DNA from: Alphaproteobacteria bacterium
GTDB taxonomy: Bacteria > Pseudomonadota > Alphaproteobacteria > Reyranellales > Reyranellaceae
Reading direction: 5' to 3'
Assembly (NCBI GenBank): GCA_947474005.1
Contig: CANJHI010000002.1
Span: 1-64,000, forward strand
Length of the DNA: 64,000 nucleotides
Below are positions 45,242 to 56,933 of the stretch, in pieces. Below the pieces are notes generated by a model, which was given only the letters and a program-made list of their open reading frames with translations, had not been told where the DNA came from and did no database searches. Position 1 is the first letter of the stretch, and every line of letters begins with the position of its first letter. The position numbers were made by a program, and so were the translations under genes.

Positions 45242-46447
45242 ATGCAATGTGATCGAATCTGGAAGGGCGCGCGCCTCGCCACAATGGCGGGGCAAGGCGG
45301 CGGCCTCGGCATCGTCGAGAGGGGCCTGATCGCCGCGCGCGGCGGCACCATCGTCTATGCCGGCCCGGAGGCCGAGGCGCTGTCCTTCACGGCGCCCGAT
45401 GTCGTCGATTGCGCCGGCCGCTGGATCACCCCGGGGCTGGTCGACTGCCACACGCACATCGTCCATGGCGGCAACCGGGCCCACGAATTCGAGCTGCGCC
45501 TGGCCGGCGCCACCTACGAGGAGCTCGCGCGGGCGGGCGGCGGAATCGTCTCGACCATGAAGGCAACGCGCGCCGCGAGCGAAGACGAGCTGATGGCTTC
45601 GGCGCTGCCGCGCGTCGACGCGCTGATGGCCGAGGGCGTCACGACCCTGGAGGTGAAGTCGGGCTACGGCCTCGATCGTGTTGCCGAAATGAAGTCACTG
45701 AAAGCGGCGCGCCGGTTGGGCGAGGTCCGGCCGCTGTCGGTGACGACGACCTTCCTCGGTGCCCATGCCATGCCGCCCGAAGCGGCAGGCGACAAGGATG
45801 CCTATATCTCTTCCGTCTGCCGCGACATGCTGCCGGCCGTCGCCGCATCAGGCTTGGCCGATGCGGTCGATGCCTTCTGCGACAATATCGGTTTTACCCC
45901 GGAGCAGGTCGCCCGCGTTTTCGAAGCGGCGAAGGCACACGGCCTGCCGGTAAAACTGCACGCCGAGCAACTTTCCAACCAGCACGGCGCGGCGCTGGCG
46001 GCCCGGTTCGGTGCGCTATCGGCGGATCACCTCGAGCACATCGACGAAGAAGGAGTTCTAGCCCTTGCCGGGGCCGGCACCGTGGCGGTGCTGCTGCCGG
46101 GCGCCTTTTACTTTGTGCGCGAGACGCTAAAATCGCCGGTCGAGATGATGCGCCGGCACGGCGTGCACATCGCGCTCGCCTCCGACAGCAATCCGGGCTC
46201 CTGCCCGCTCACCTCCCTGCTGCTGGCGATGAACATGGCCGCGACCCTGTTCCGTCTCACCGTCGACGAGTGCCTGGCGGGCGTCACCCGCGAAGCTGCC
46301 CGCGCGCTCGGCCGCCTCGACAGCGTCGGCACGCTCGAGGCCGGGAAATCCTGCGATCTCGCCATCTGGGAGATCGAGCGCCCGGCCGAACTGGTCTATC
46401 GCATGGGCTTCAATCCACTCCACAGCAGGGTCTGGCAGGGAAGATGA
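45242..46447 (+). CDS. hutI: Imidazolonepropionase
   Basis: 401-aa amidohydrolase converting 4-imidazolone-5-propanoate to N-formimino-L-glutamate, the third step of histidine degradation. Metal-site and substrate motifs: [55 protein letters not shown] and [13 protein letters not shown] 45242 leaves no room for a Shine-Dalgarno after the operator, so it may be leaderless; upstream in-frame starts would run through the operator. First gene of hutIHU-DUF1028. Confidence 0.95.
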   Translation: MQCDRIWKGARLATMAGQGGGLGIVERGLIAARGGTIVYAGPEAEALSFTAPDVVDCAGRWITPGLVDCHTHIVHGGNRAHEFELRLAGATYEELARAGGGIVSTMKATRAASEDELMASALPRVDALMAEGVTTLEVKSGYGLDRVAEMKSLKAARRLGEVRPLSVTTTFLGAHAMPPEAAGDKDAYISSVCRDMLPAVAASGLADAVDAFCDNIGFTPEQVARVFEAAKAHGLPVKLHAEQLSNQHGAALAARFGALSADHLEHIDEEGVLALAGAGTVAVLLPGAFYFVRETLKSPVEMMRRHGVHIALASDSNPGSCPLTSLLLAMNMAATLFRLTVDECLAGVTREAARALGRLDSVGTLEAGKSCDLAIWEIERPAELVYRMGFNPLHSRVWQGR

Positions 46448-46454
46448 GGGGACA

Positions 46455-47998
46455 ATGACGACGATCACCCTGACACCCGGCGCCGTTCCGCTCGCGGCAT
46501 GGCGCGAGATCTATCGCGGCGCATCGGCCGCCCTCGATCCCGCCAGTTACGCCGCCATCGAGAGGTCGGCAAAAGCGGTCGCTGCCATCATCGCCAAGGG
46601 TGCGCCGGTCTACGGCATCAATACGGGCTTCGGTAAACTGGCGAGCGTGCGGATCGAGGCGGCGGATCTCGGAACGCTGCAGCGGAACATCGTGCTGTCC
46701 CATGCCGCCGGTGTCGGCGAGCCGATGCCCGTCCCGGTCGCGCGATTGATGATCGCGCTCAAACTCGGAAGCCTGGCCCAGGGAGCATCGGGCGTGCAGG
46801 CCGCTACCGTCAGGCTGCTCGAAGCGCTGCTGGCCAAAGGCCTGACGCCGGTGATCCCCTGCCAGGGATCGGTCGGCGCCTCGGGCGATCTGGCACCGCT
46901 CGCCCATATGGCGGCGGCGATGATCGGAGTCGGTGACATTCTCGTCGGCGGGCAGCGCATGCCGGCGGCACAAGCACTCGCCGAGGCCGGGCTGAAACCT
47001 CTGGTGCTGGGCGCCAAGGAAGGCCTGGCGCTGCTGAACGGGACGCAGTTTTCGACGGCCTATGCGCTGGCCGGCCTGTTCGAAGCGGAGAACCTCTTCG
47101 GCGCCGCCCTGGTGACCGGCGCGCTCTCGACCGACGCGGCGCGCGGCTCCGATGCGCCGTTCGATCCGCGCATCCATCGCCTGCGCGGCCACAAGGGCCA
47201 GATCGAGGCGGCGGAGGCGCTGCGTCGCCTGATGGCGGGCTCGGCGATCCGCGCCTCGCATCTGGTCGGTGACGAGCGGGTTCAGGATCCATATTGCCTG
47301 CGTTGCCAGCCGCAGGTGATGGGTGCCGCGCTCGACATCCTGCGCCAGGCGGCGGCGACGCTCGCGACCGAGGCTAATGGCGTGACCGACAATCCGTTGA
47401 TCTTTGCCGAAACAGGCGAGGCTTTGTCGGGCGGCAACTTCCACGCCGAGCCGGTGGCGTTCGCGGCCGACATCATCGCGCTGGCGGTTTGCGAGATCGG
47501 CTCGCTGGCGGAACGGCGCGTGGCCATGCTGGTCGATCCGGCGCTGTCGGGCCTGCCGGCGTTCCTGACGCCAAAGCCCGGTCTCAATTCAGGCTTCATG
47601 ATCCCGCAGGTCACGGCCGCAGCCCTCGTCTCCGAGAACAAGCAGCGCGCCTATCCCGCCAGCGTCGATTCGATTCCCACGTCGGCCAACCAGGAAGATC
47701 ACGTCTCGATGGCGGCCCACGGCGCCCGGCGGTTGCTCGGGATGGTCGGCAATGCCTGTGGCGTGGTCGGCATAGAATTGCTGGCGGCAGCGCAGGGCTG
47801 CGACTTCCACCGCCCGCTGGCCACCAGCAAGCCGCTGGAAGCCGTGCGCGATCTGGTGCGCCGCGACGTGCCGCATCTCGACAACGATCGCCATTTCCAT
47901 CCGGATATCGAAAAGGCCATCGCGCTCGTCACCAGCGGCGCGATCGTCGACACAGTCGGGCGTGATGTATTGCCCGGAGTTGAAGGGGGAAGACTGTC

Positions 47999-48002
<4 letters not shown>
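46455..48002 (+). CDS. hutH: Histidine ammonia-lyase
   Basis: 515-aa lyase that removes ammonia from L-histidine to give trans-urocanate. The A142-S143-G144 triad that cyclises to the MIO cofactor is in [15 protein letters not shown], at the same numbering as in Pseudomonas Hut[28 protein letters not shown] and [17 protein letters not shown] are also diagnostic. AGGG lies 6 nt before the ATG. The stop overlaps the hutU start (ATGA). Confidence 0.97.
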
Positions 48003-49659
<1,657 letters not shown>

Positions 49660-49663
<4 letters not shown>

Positions 49664-50334
49664 CCTTCTCCCTCGTCGGGCGCTGCGCCAGGACCGGCAT
49701 GCTGGGCGCGGTCGTGACGACCTCGGCGATCTCCGTCGGCGCACGCTGTCCTTCGGCCCGCGCCGGCGTAGGCGCGGCGTTGACCCAGCATCGCACGGAC
49801 CCGCGGCTCGGGCCTCTCGCGCTCGATCTTCTGGCCAAAGGTCTTGCAGCTGGCGAGGCGATGCGGACCGTCGTGGCCGCCACGCCCCATCGCCATTGGC
49901 GCCAGCTTGCGCTGATCGATGCCGCGGGCCGCACCGCCGTCTATTCCGGCGCCAACGTCCGTGGCGAGAGGGGCGAGGCCGAGGGCAAGGATTGCGCGGC
50001 CATTGCCAACATCGTCCGTTCGGCAGCCCTGCCGGCCGCCATGGTGGCCGCCTTCGAGCAATCGCCCGGCCTGCCGCTGGCCCGCCGGCTCCTCGATGCA
50101 CTGGAGGCCGGTGAAACGGCGGGCGGCGAGCGGCAGCCCGTCGTCTCGGCGGCGCTGCTCGTGGTCGACAAGGAATCGTTCCCCTACGTCGACCTGCGCG
50201 TCGACGATCATGCGCAGCCCATTGCCGAACTCGGCCGCCTCTGGTCGATGTATGAGTCGGAGGCCGACGCCTACGTGGTGCGCGCCGTCGATCCGGAGCA
50301 GGCGGTACCGCCGCCGGGCATGAAGATCGCCTGA
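49660..50334 (+). CDS. DUF1028 family Ntn-hydrolase-like protein
   Basis: 224 aa. It starts [20 protein letters not shown] and contains [20 protein letters not shown], the strand layout expected of DUF1028 Ntn-fold proteins, ending in a short peptidoglycan-domain-like or linker tail. The biochemical role is unknown; the family is often found in amino-acid-catabolic operons. Its start overlaps the hutU stop by 4 nt, so it is part of the hut operon. HutF/HutG enzymes for formiminoglutamate are not in the window. Confidence 0.85.
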
Positions 50335-50335
50335 G

Positions 50336-50812
50336 CTAAAGCGTCTTGCGCATGTTGATCGAGGTCGGGTGGTCGAAGCCGGGATGGGCTTCGCGCGAGA
50401 TCTCGCGGTAGCCGAGTGACTGGAACAGGCGCTGGTTGTCGGGCAGGGCGATGCGCACGCCCAGGCGCACGCCGGGCAGGCCGCGGCGGCGGGCCTCGTC
50501 CTCGACGGCCGCGATCAGGCGCCCGGCGAGGCCGAGGCCACGTGCTTCGGGCAGGACGGCGAGGCGGCCGAAATAGAGGTCGCCTTCCAGCAGCTCCGTC
50601 ATCACGCAACCGATCATCGTGCCGTTCCGCTCCGCGACGATGGCGCCGGAGCCGTTGGCGAGCTGATCGACGATCGCGGCCGCCGTCTCGCGGAAGGCGC
50701 TCGATTCGGGCACGAGCTTGCCGCGGTATTGCGTGAAGGCGGCGGCGATCGTGGCCGCGATGGCGGGCGCGTCGGCAGCCGATGCCGTGCGCAGGACAAG
50801 AGTATCGCTCAT
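50336..50812 (-). CDS. GNAT family N-acetyltransferase
   Basis: 158 aa. The GNAT fold shows LRTASAADAPAIAATIAAAF at the start, YFGRLAVLPEARGLGLAGRL as motif A (acetyl-CoA pyrophosphate loop R/Q-x-x-G-x-A) and LFQSLGYREI near the end. The substrate is unknown. It is convergent with the hut operon, 1 nt after the DUF1028 stop, and divergent from the SDR gene. Confidence 0.9.
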   Translation of the reverse strand: MSDTLVLRTASAADAPAIAATIAAAFTQYRGKLVPESSAFRETAAAIVDQLANGSGAIVAERNGTMIGCVMTELLEGDLYFGRLAVLPEARGLGLAGRLIAAVEDEARRRGLPGVRLGVRIALPDNQRLFQSLGYREISREAHPGFDHPTSINMRKTL

Positions 50813-50857
50813 GCGATATTTCTGGCGTAGCCTCGGGCCAAAGACGAGAGGAAACGC

Positions 50858-51631
50858 ATGAAGGTCAAGGACAAGGTCTGCATCGTCACCGGCGCGGCGG
50901 GCGGCATCGGCGAGGCGATTGCGCGGCGCTATGCCCGGGAAGGCGCCAAGGGCGTGGTCGTGGCCGACATGGACGCCGGTCGCCTCGAGAAGGTGGCGAA
51001 AGACATCGGTGGGTTGGCTGTTGCCGGCGACATCGGAAAGGAGTCCGAGGTCAAGCGGCTGATCGCCGAGGCGGAAAAGAAATACGGCCCGGTCGACGTC
51101 TTCTTCTCCAACGCCGGCATCGGCCGCGGCGGCCACGAGGACGCCACCGACAAGGACTGGGCCGATTCGTGGGCGATCCATGTGATGGCCCATGTCTATG
51201 CCGCCCGTGCGCTGGTCCCCGGCATGCTGGAACGCAAGTCGGGCTATCTGCTGAACACGGCGAGTGCGGCGGGCCTGCTGGCGTCGATGGGCTCGGCGCC
51301 TTACGGCGTCACCAAGCATGCCGGCGTGGCGTTGGCCGAGCATCTCTCCATCCAGTACGGCGACCGCGGCATCGCGGTTTCGGTGCTCTGCCCGCAGGCG
51401 GTCGATACGAACATGCTGCGCATGGCGGGTGCCACCGCGGCGTCGGTCGACGGCGTGCTCAATACCGATGCGGTGGCCCAGACGGTGATCGAGGCGATGG
51501 ACGAGGAGCGGTTCCTGATCCTGACGCACCCTGAGGTGAAGGACTACATGGCGCGCAAGCTCGACCGCGACCGCTGGCTGCGCGGCATGCGCCGGCTGCG
51601 CGACAAGACCGGCGAGAAGGCGCGGGCCTAG
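50858..51631 (+). CDS. SDR family oxidoreductase
   Basis: 257-aa classical SDR. Rossmann motif CIVTGAAGGIGEAI, NNAG-equivalent SNAGIGRGG, Ser in NTASAAGLLAS and the active-site APYGVTKHAG (Tyr-x3-Lys). AVSVLCPQAVDTNML is the usual post-active-site stretch. Probably an operon with the DsbA-like and TSUP genes downstream (5-nt gap, then a 4-nt overlap). Confidence 0.92.
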   Translation: MKVKDKVCIVTGAAGGIGEAIARRYAREGAKGVVVADMDAGRLEKVAKDIGGLAVAGDIGKESEVKRLIAEAEKKYGPVDVFFSNAGIGRGGHEDATDKDWADSWAIHVMAHVYAARALVPGMLERKSGYLLNTASAAGLLASMGSAPYGVTKHAGVALAEHLSIQYGDRGIAVSVLCPQAVDTNMLRMAGATAASVDGVLNTDAVAQTVIEAMDEERFLILTHPEVKDYMARKLDRDRWLRGMRRLRDKTGEKARA

Positions 51632-51636
51632 TCGCC

Positions 51637-52224
51637 ATGGCGAAGACCGTCGATCTCTGGCTCGACTTGCGCAGTCCCTATTCCTTCCTCGCCAAGGATC
51701 CGGCCTACGCGCTGGAGAAGGAGCTTGATGTGACGCTGCGGCTGCGGCCGTTCGCGCTCAACCTCGCCGGCGTCGTCAATCTCAACGATCCGGCGGCGCT
51801 CGCCAACGGCCTGCGCAAGGTGAAGTATCTCTATGCCGATGCCCGTCGCTTCGCCGGTCCGCGCGGCATCACGCTCCTGGGGCCGAAGAAGATCTTCGAC
51901 CAGAAGCTTGTCCATCTCGCCTGGCTGTTCGCCGAGAAGAGCGGCAAGGATCGGGCACTGATCGACCTCGCCTACCCGCGCTTCTTCAAGCGCGAACTCG
52001 ATTACGAGGACCGCGGCGCGGTCGGGATGCTCCTGAAGGAGAGCGGCGTCGATCCGGCAGGCTTCGACGCCTTTGCGTCAGGCGAGGGACCAAAGGAACT
52101 GGCCGCGCATCAGCAGGAGGCCGAGGCACAGGGCGTGTTCGCGGTGCCGACCTTCGTCGTCGACGGTGAGCTATTCTGGGGTCAGGACCGCATCGACTTC
52201 GTGCGCGCCAAGCTTTCAGCGTGA
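51637..52224 (+). CDS. DsbA-family / 2-hydroxychromene-2-carboxylate isomerase-like protein
   Basis: 195-aa thioredoxin-fold protein with an inserted helical domain. The active-site loop is LRSPYSFLA, with Ser in place of the CxxC pair, as in kappa-class GSTs and 2-hydroxychromene-2-carboxylate isomerase. GVFAVPTFVVDGELFWGQDR carries the cis-Pro loop and ends like the family. It probably binds glutathione. No naphthalene-pathway genes are nearby, so the isomerase substrate is uncertain. Confidence 0.88.
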   Translation: MAKTVDLWLDLRSPYSFLAKDPAYALEKELDVTLRLRPFALNLAGVVNLNDPAALANGLRKVKYLYADARRFAGPRGITLLGPKKIFDQKLVHLAWLFAEKSGKDRALIDLAYPRFFKRELDYEDRGAVGMLLKESGVDPAGFDAFASGEGPKELAAHQQEAEAQGVFAVPTFVVDGELFWGQDRIDFVRAKLSA

Positions 52225-52985
52225 TCCCCTACATCTCCGCCTTGTTCGCCGGCATCGGCCTGTGGACCGCGATCGGCGTCACCCTGGTGGCGGGTCTGAT
52301 GCGCGGCTTCGCGGGCTTCGGCTCGGCCATGCTGATGGCGCCGATCTTCGCCATCCTGTTCGGCTCGGCCGACATGGTGGTGACGGTGGTCGCCATCGAG
52401 CTGGTGGTCTCGCTCCAACTCTTTCCGCAAGTCCGCCGCCACGCCGACTGGCGGCTGCTGACGCCGATGAGCCTCGCTGCCTGCGCCGCCATGCCGCTCG
52501 GCGTCTGGCTGTTGGCCAGCGTCGACAAGAACACCATCGTGACGGCTGTTTCGGCCGTCATCGTGGCCTTCGTCGTGCTGATGTGGACGGGCTGGAAGTA
52601 CACCGGCCGGCGCTCGACCATGGCGACCGTGACGGTCGGCGCCGTCTCGGGTGCGATGATGGCCACGACCAGCGTCGGCGGGCCGCCGGTCCTGCTCTAC
52701 CTGCTCTCGGGCAACGACCGGCCCGAGGTCAACCGGGCCAATATCGTCACCTATTACTTCCTGACGCAGTTCCTGCTGATCGTGATCGTGCTGGCGACCG
52801 GCGTCGCCGGCTGGGAGGCGCTGGCCCGCGCCGTCGTGCTGTTCCCGGTCATGGTGCTGGGTGCTTGGGCCGGCGGCCGGCTGTTCCATGGCCTCGCCAG
52901 CGAGCGGATCTACCGCAACGTGGCGCTCGCCATCCTGTTCGCCACCGGGATGTTCGGCCTGCTCAGGAACTGGCTGTTCGGCTAG
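52221..52985 (+). CDS. TSUP (TauE/SafE) family permease
   Basis: 254-aa membrane protein with about eight hydrophobic segments and the internal TSUP repeats: GLMRGFAGFGSAMLMAPIFA in the first half and SGAMMATTSVGGPPVLLYLL in the second. The family moves sulfite, sulfoacetate or other small anions. The GTG start overlaps the upstream stop (GTGA). It is convergent, with a 4-nt overlap, with a TauD-type gene, which hints at sulfonate metabolism. Confidence 0.9.
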   Translation: MIPYISALFAGIGLWTAIGVTLVAGLMRGFAGFGSAMLMAPIFAILFGSADMVVTVVAIELVVSLQLFPQVRRHADWRLLTPMSLAACAAMPLGVWLLASVDKNTIVTAVSAVIVAFVVLMWTGWKYTGRRSTMATVTVGAVSGAMMATTSVGGPPVLLYLLSGNDRPEVNRANIVTYYFLTQFLLIVIVLATGVAGWEALARAVVLFPVMVLGAWAGGRLFHGLASERIYRNVALAILFATGMFGLLRNWLFG

Positions 52986-53830
52986 GCCGCGCGCTGCTGT
53001 GCCGCCGCGTCCTGCATGATGGTCGTGCGCCAGTGGATGCGCTGCTCCTCGATCGGATAGCCGCCGGTCGCCGAGTGAAGCGCGCAACGGTTGTCCCAGA
53101 TCACGATGTCGCCAACCTGCCACTTGTGCCGGTACTGCGCCGTCGTCGCGGTCATGTGATCGGTGAGCTCGCCGATCAGCGCTTCGCTTTCGGCGCGGTC
53201 GAGGCCCTGGATGCCCAGGATATGGTAGGGATTGGCATAGAGCGACTTGCGGCCGGTCTCCTCGTGCGTGCGCACGATCGGATGGACCGCCGGCGGCCGA
53301 TTGCGGTCCTCGGGATCAAGCAGGTCGTTGCCGCGACGGCCGCGCCCGCCATAGGCATGCTCGGCCTTCAATCCCTCGAGGCGCTTCTTCAAGCCGTCGG
53401 GCAGCGTCTCGTAGGCTTCGTACATGCTGGCAAACAGCGTATCGCCGCCGGTCGAGGGAATGGCGATGCCGTAGAGCTGGGTGCCCTTGCAGATCTCGGT
53501 GTCCCAGGGCGAATCGGTGTGCCAGCCGCCGCCGCGATCATAGATCGTCTTGTCGATCTGGCCGTCGGGCTTGCGCGTGCCCAGCCCCATCACCGTGAGC
53601 TCCGGATACTCAGCATGCCGAGTCTTCTTCACGCGATGCGGTTTTAGCCGGCCGAAGCGGCGCGAGTAGGCGAGGAAGTCGTCGATGGTGAGCGTCTGGC
53701 CGCGAACGACCAGGACAACGCTGTCGAGCCAGGCGCCATAGAGTGCCTTCCAGTCGGCGTCGGACATGGTGCGGACATCGACGTCGCTGGCGATGGCGCC
53801 GATCTTGGGATGGGGCCGGTCGATTTTCAT
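52982..53830 (-). CDS. TauD/TfdA family Fe(II)/2-oxoglutarate dioxygenase
   Basis: 282 aa, the normal length for TauD. Metal triad: H-T-D in GGGWHTDSPW and the distal His in CALHSATGGYP, with the 2-oxoglutarate Arg in RIHWRTTIMQD. LKPHRVKKTRHAEYPE and IYDRGGGWHTD follow the taurine/2,4-D dioxygenase pattern. The substrate could be taurine, another sulfonate or an aryloxyacid. It is divergent from a TctC receptor gene (77 bp). Confidence 0.9.
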   Translation of the reverse strand: MKIDRPHPKIGAIASDVDVRTMSDADWKALYGAWLDSVVLVVRGQTLTIDDFLAYSRRFGRLKPHRVKKTRHAEYPELTVMGLGTRKPDGQIDKTIYDRGGGWHTDSPWDTEICKGTQLYGIAIPSTGGDTLFASMYEAYETLPDGLKKRLEGLKAEHAYGGRGRRGNDLLDPEDRNRPPAVHPIVRTHEETGRKSLYANPYHILGIQGLDRAESEALIGELTDHMTATTAQYRHKWQVGDIVIWDNRCALHSATGGYPIEEQRIHWRTTIMQDAAAQQRAA

Positions 53831-53907
53831 GGTGCAAGTCTACGCCTGCCGCGACGCTGGTAAAGAGCCGCGATCGGGCCCAGCATTGCCGCTGGGAGGA
53901 ACCACAA

Positions 53908-54876
53908 ATGCGTAAACTGGCGCTCTTCTTGTTGTGCATGCTCGCCGGCCTGCCGGCGCTGGCCCAGGAGGCCTATCCCAACCGCGCCATCACCCTCGTC
54001 ACGCCCTATCCGCCGGGCGGCGGTAGCGATTTCCTCACGCGCTTGCTGGCCGAGGCGCTACGTACGCGTCTCAAGGAGACCGTGGTCGTGCAGAACATCA
54101 GCGGTGCCGGCGGTGCGGTTGGCTCGATGCAGGCGGCCAAGGCCAAGCCCGATGGCTACACCTTGTTGGTCAACCACATCGGCATGTCGACCATCCCCCT
54201 GCTCTACAAGAAGTTCGAGTTCGACCCGCTGGCCGCCTACGAATTCATCGGCCTGTTCGCCGAGGCGCCGATGGTGATGCTGGCGCGCAAGGATTTCGCG
54301 CCGAAAAACTTCGCCGAGCTGGTGGCTTACGTGAAGGCCAATCGCGAGAAGGTCACCATGGCGTCGTCGGGCATGGGCAGTGCCACGCATCTTTGCGGCA
54401 TGCTGTTCCAGGAAGCACTCGGCGTGCCGCTGACCATGGTGCAGTACAAGGGCGCGGGGCCCGCCGTCATCGACGTGCGCTCGGGCCAGGTCGATCTCAT
54501 TTGCGATCTGCCGACGACCACTTCCAGCATGATTCGCAGCGGTGACCTGCGTGCCTACGTGCTGACCGCGCCCAAGCGCATGGCGTCGCTGCCCGATGTG
54601 CCGACCGCGGCGGAGGTGGGCATGCCCAGCCTCGACATCGGCGCATGGTACGGCCTTTACGCCCCCAAGGGCACACCGCAGCCGATCATCGAAATCCTGA
54701 ACAAGGCGCTGCGCTCGGTGGTGCAGGATGAGACCGTGGCGGTCCAACTCGACAAGATCGAGACCTACCTGCTGCCGCTCGACCAGGCGACACCCGAGGC
54801 GCACCGTCGCAAGCTCGCGTCGCAGATCGAGCTGTGGCGGCCGATCGTCGAGAAGGCCGGCATTCAAGCGGAATAG
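53908..54876 (+). CDS. Bug/TctC family substrate-binding protein
   Basis: 322-aa secreted receptor with leader MRKLALFLLCMLAGLPALA. The core is EAYPNRAITLVTPYPPGGGSD, VQNISGAGGAVGSMQAAKAK, PDGYTLLVNHIGMS and VQYKGAGPAVIDVRSGQ. It is the most divergent of the four in the window. GGGAGGA precedes the ATG. Divergent from the TauD-like oxygenase, so its ligand may be that enzyme's substrate (inference). Confidence 0.93.
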   Translation: MRKLALFLLCMLAGLPALAQEAYPNRAITLVTPYPPGGGSDFLTRLLAEALRTRLKETVVVQNISGAGGAVGSMQAAKAKPDGYTLLVNHIGMSTIPLLYKKFEFDPLAAYEFIGLFAEAPMVMLARKDFAPKNFAELVAYVKANREKVTMASSGMGSATHLCGMLFQEALGVPLTMVQYKGAGPAVIDVRSGQVDLICDLPTTTSSMIRSGDLRAYVLTAPKRMASLPDVPTAAEVGMPSLDIGAWYGLYAPKGTPQPIIEILNKALRSVVQDETVAVQLDKIETYLLPLDQATPEAHRRKLASQIELWRPIVEKAGIQAE

Positions 54877-54945
54877 GCAATCGCGGGGCGACGCGGTATT
54901 CTCGCGCTGCCGCCGTTGGAAGGTGGCATTTGCAGGGAGTAGCCG

Positions 54946-55230
54946 ATGCGGATGGTGGTTTTTGTCGTTGCCGTGCTGGCCGTGGCTTGGCCGGCCTCTG
55001 CGCAGACCGACGATTTCATGAAGGAGTGCATGGTCACTGCCTCGGAGAAGATGTGCTCCTGCATGTCGGCCCGGATTCCGGCCGAGCAGCGGGCCAATGC
55101 CATCGAGGGCCTGCGCAAGTCGAACGCCTCGGTGAGCGTCAGCGGCAACCTGCTCGATCCCAACACCCTCAACCAGAACCAGATGCAGGGCCTCAACGCC
55201 GTGGTCGCGGCGCAAGCCTATTGCATGTAG
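54946..55230 (+). CDS. Small secreted cysteine-containing hypothetical protein
   Basis: 94 aa. It has signal peptide MRMVVFVVAVLAVAWPASAQ, then a mature part with four cysteines (ECM, MCSCM, YCM) that could form two disulfides in the periplasm. No family is recognised. GGGAG lies about 8 nt before the ATG. It is between the TctC gene and the Dpp-like operon, with no obvious link to either. Confidence 0.7.
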   Translation: MRMVVFVVAVLAVAWPASAQTDDFMKECMVTASEKMCSCMSARIPAEQRANAIEGLRKSNASVSVSGNLLDPNTLNQNQMQGLNAVVAAQAYCM

Positions 55231-55358
55231 CGCGCGTTTTCCTCGGCCAACCGGATCGGTCGCGCCTGTTCAATCCCTCCTAGGCGGTGGCCGGTCGCCA
55301 CGCTATTCTCCCGCCCAGTAAGCGATGCCGGCAAACGGCGCGAGTTAGGGAGGAAGCG

Positions 55359-56897
55359 ATGGGTGTGATTTCCCGCAGGTTCGGATTGATGGTGGCGCTG
55401 GCAGCGGGCTTTGCTGCGGCACCTGCCCTGGCACAGGCGCCGGCTCCTGCGCCGGTGCGCGGTGGGTCGTTGACCATCGGGGTCGAAAGCGACTTCGAAG
55501 GGTTCGACCCGGTCAAGGCGGGTGTCTATTCCAATTCGACGGTGACGGCGGCCTCGCTGTTCTACGAGACGCTGATGCGGCTCGACGACAAGGGCAACCT
55601 TTTGCCGTCGCTCGCCCTGTCGATGACGCCCAACGAGGATGGCAGCGTCTGGGCCGCCAAAATCCGGCCCGGCGTCAAGTGGCACGACGGCACGCCGTTC
55701 ACCGCACAGGCGGTGGCCGACCACTTCAACCGTCTGCTCGACCCGGCAAACCGATTCGCCGGGCGCGCCTACCTCGCCATCGAGAAGGTCGAGGCGCCCG
55801 ACGAGCTGACCGCGGTGTTCAAGATGCGCGGCCCCAATGCGGCTCTGCCCAAGACGCTGGCGCAGCCCACCGTCACGACGCTGATCATCCCGGTGAAGCA
55901 GGCACTTGAGAAGGGTGCCGACTACAACCGTAATCCGATCGGGACCGGCCCGTTCGTGTTCAAGGAATGGCGTGCCGCCGACCGGCTAATCGCAGAGCGC
56001 AATCCCAACTACTGGGACAAGGACAAGCCCTACCTCGACCGCGTGATTGTGCGCCCGCTGCCCGATTCAGACGCCCGCTACGCCAGCCTCGTGAAGGGCG
56101 ACGTCCAGGTGATCTGGGAGGATCGTGCCGAGAACATCGTCAAGGCCAAGAAGGACAAGAACCTGGTCGTGCTGACCTGGGTCGGCAGCGGCGCGCTGGT
56201 CGTGCCGCTCAACACCGTCAAGGAGCCGCTCAACGACAAGCGCGTGCGCCAGGCCATCTCGATGGGGCTCAACCGCAAGGCCAATGCCGAAGTGCTGAGC
56301 CAAGGCCTGCGTCCGGTCTATGACGACCCCTACGGCCCGACGTCCGGCATCGAGTGCAAGGACAATGGCGCGCTGGGCTACAATCCGGAGAAGGCGAAGA
56401 AGCTGCTCGCCGACTACGGCAAGCCGGTCAAGCTGGTGCAGACCGTTACCGCCACGCCGCGGGGCCGCGAGGGCGCGCAGGTGTTCCAGGCCGACATGAA
56501 GAAGATCGGCATTGACGTCGAGATCAAGCCGGTCGACCAGACCCAGCTCGTCAAGGAGACGCTGGCGCGCGACTTCCAGATCACGGGCTGGCGCATCATC
56601 GACCTGGCCGACGTCGACCCGCAGATGTTCGCCAACTTCCACTCCAAGAGCCCGATCAACTTCTCCGGCTACAATAATGCCGAAGTCGACCGGCTTCTGC
56701 TGATCGGCCGCACCAGCCTCGACGAGAACAAGCGCAAGGCTGCCTACTGCGACCTGATCAAGATCCTCAACGACGACGTCGTGTGGCTGTGGACCGGCAG
56801 CAACATCGACTTCGCCATCACCCGGGCCAACGTGCGCGGCATTCCGGCGCTCCGCGGCGGCGCGGTGCAGGTCGAGGCGGCGTGGCTGGCGAAATAG
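55359..56897 (+). CDS. ABC transporter substrate-binding protein, family 5 (dipeptide/oligopeptide type)
   Basis: 512-aa secreted receptor with leader SRRFGLMVALAAGFAAAPALA. Core: GGSLTIGVESDFEGFDPVKA, AKIRPGVKWHDGTPFTAQAV, YNRNPIGTGPFVFKEW, RVRQAISMGLNRKANAEVL and ITGWRIIDLADVDPQMF. GGGAGGAAG precedes ATG 55359. First gene of a complete five-gene importer operon. It likely binds peptides or related cations. Confidence 0.95.
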   Translation: MGVISRRFGLMVALAAGFAAAPALAQAPAPAPVRGGSLTIGVESDFEGFDPVKAGVYSNSTVTAASLFYETLMRLDDKGNLLPSLALSMTPNEDGSVWAAKIRPGVKWHDGTPFTAQAVADHFNRLLDPANRFAGRAYLAIEKVEAPDELTAVFKMRGPNAALPKTLAQPTVTTLIIPVKQALEKGADYNRNPIGTGPFVFKEWRAADRLIAERNPNYWDKDKPYLDRVIVRPLPDSDARYASLVKGDVQVIWEDRAENIVKAKKDKNLVVLTWVGSGALVVPLNTVKEPLNDKRVRQAISMGLNRKANAEVLSQGLRPVYDDPYGPTSGIECKDNGALGYNPEKAKKLLADYGKPVKLVQTVTATPRGREGAQVFQADMKKIGIDVEIKPVDQTQLVKETLARDFQITGWRIIDLADVDPQMFANFHSKSPINFSGYNNAEVDRLLLIGRTSLDENKRKAAYCDLIKILNDDVVWLWTGSNIDFAITRANVRGIPALRGGAVQVEAAWLAK

Positions 56898-56933
56898 CGC
56901 GCCGCGCCGGGTAGCGTGACCTAGGGCGGCTTC

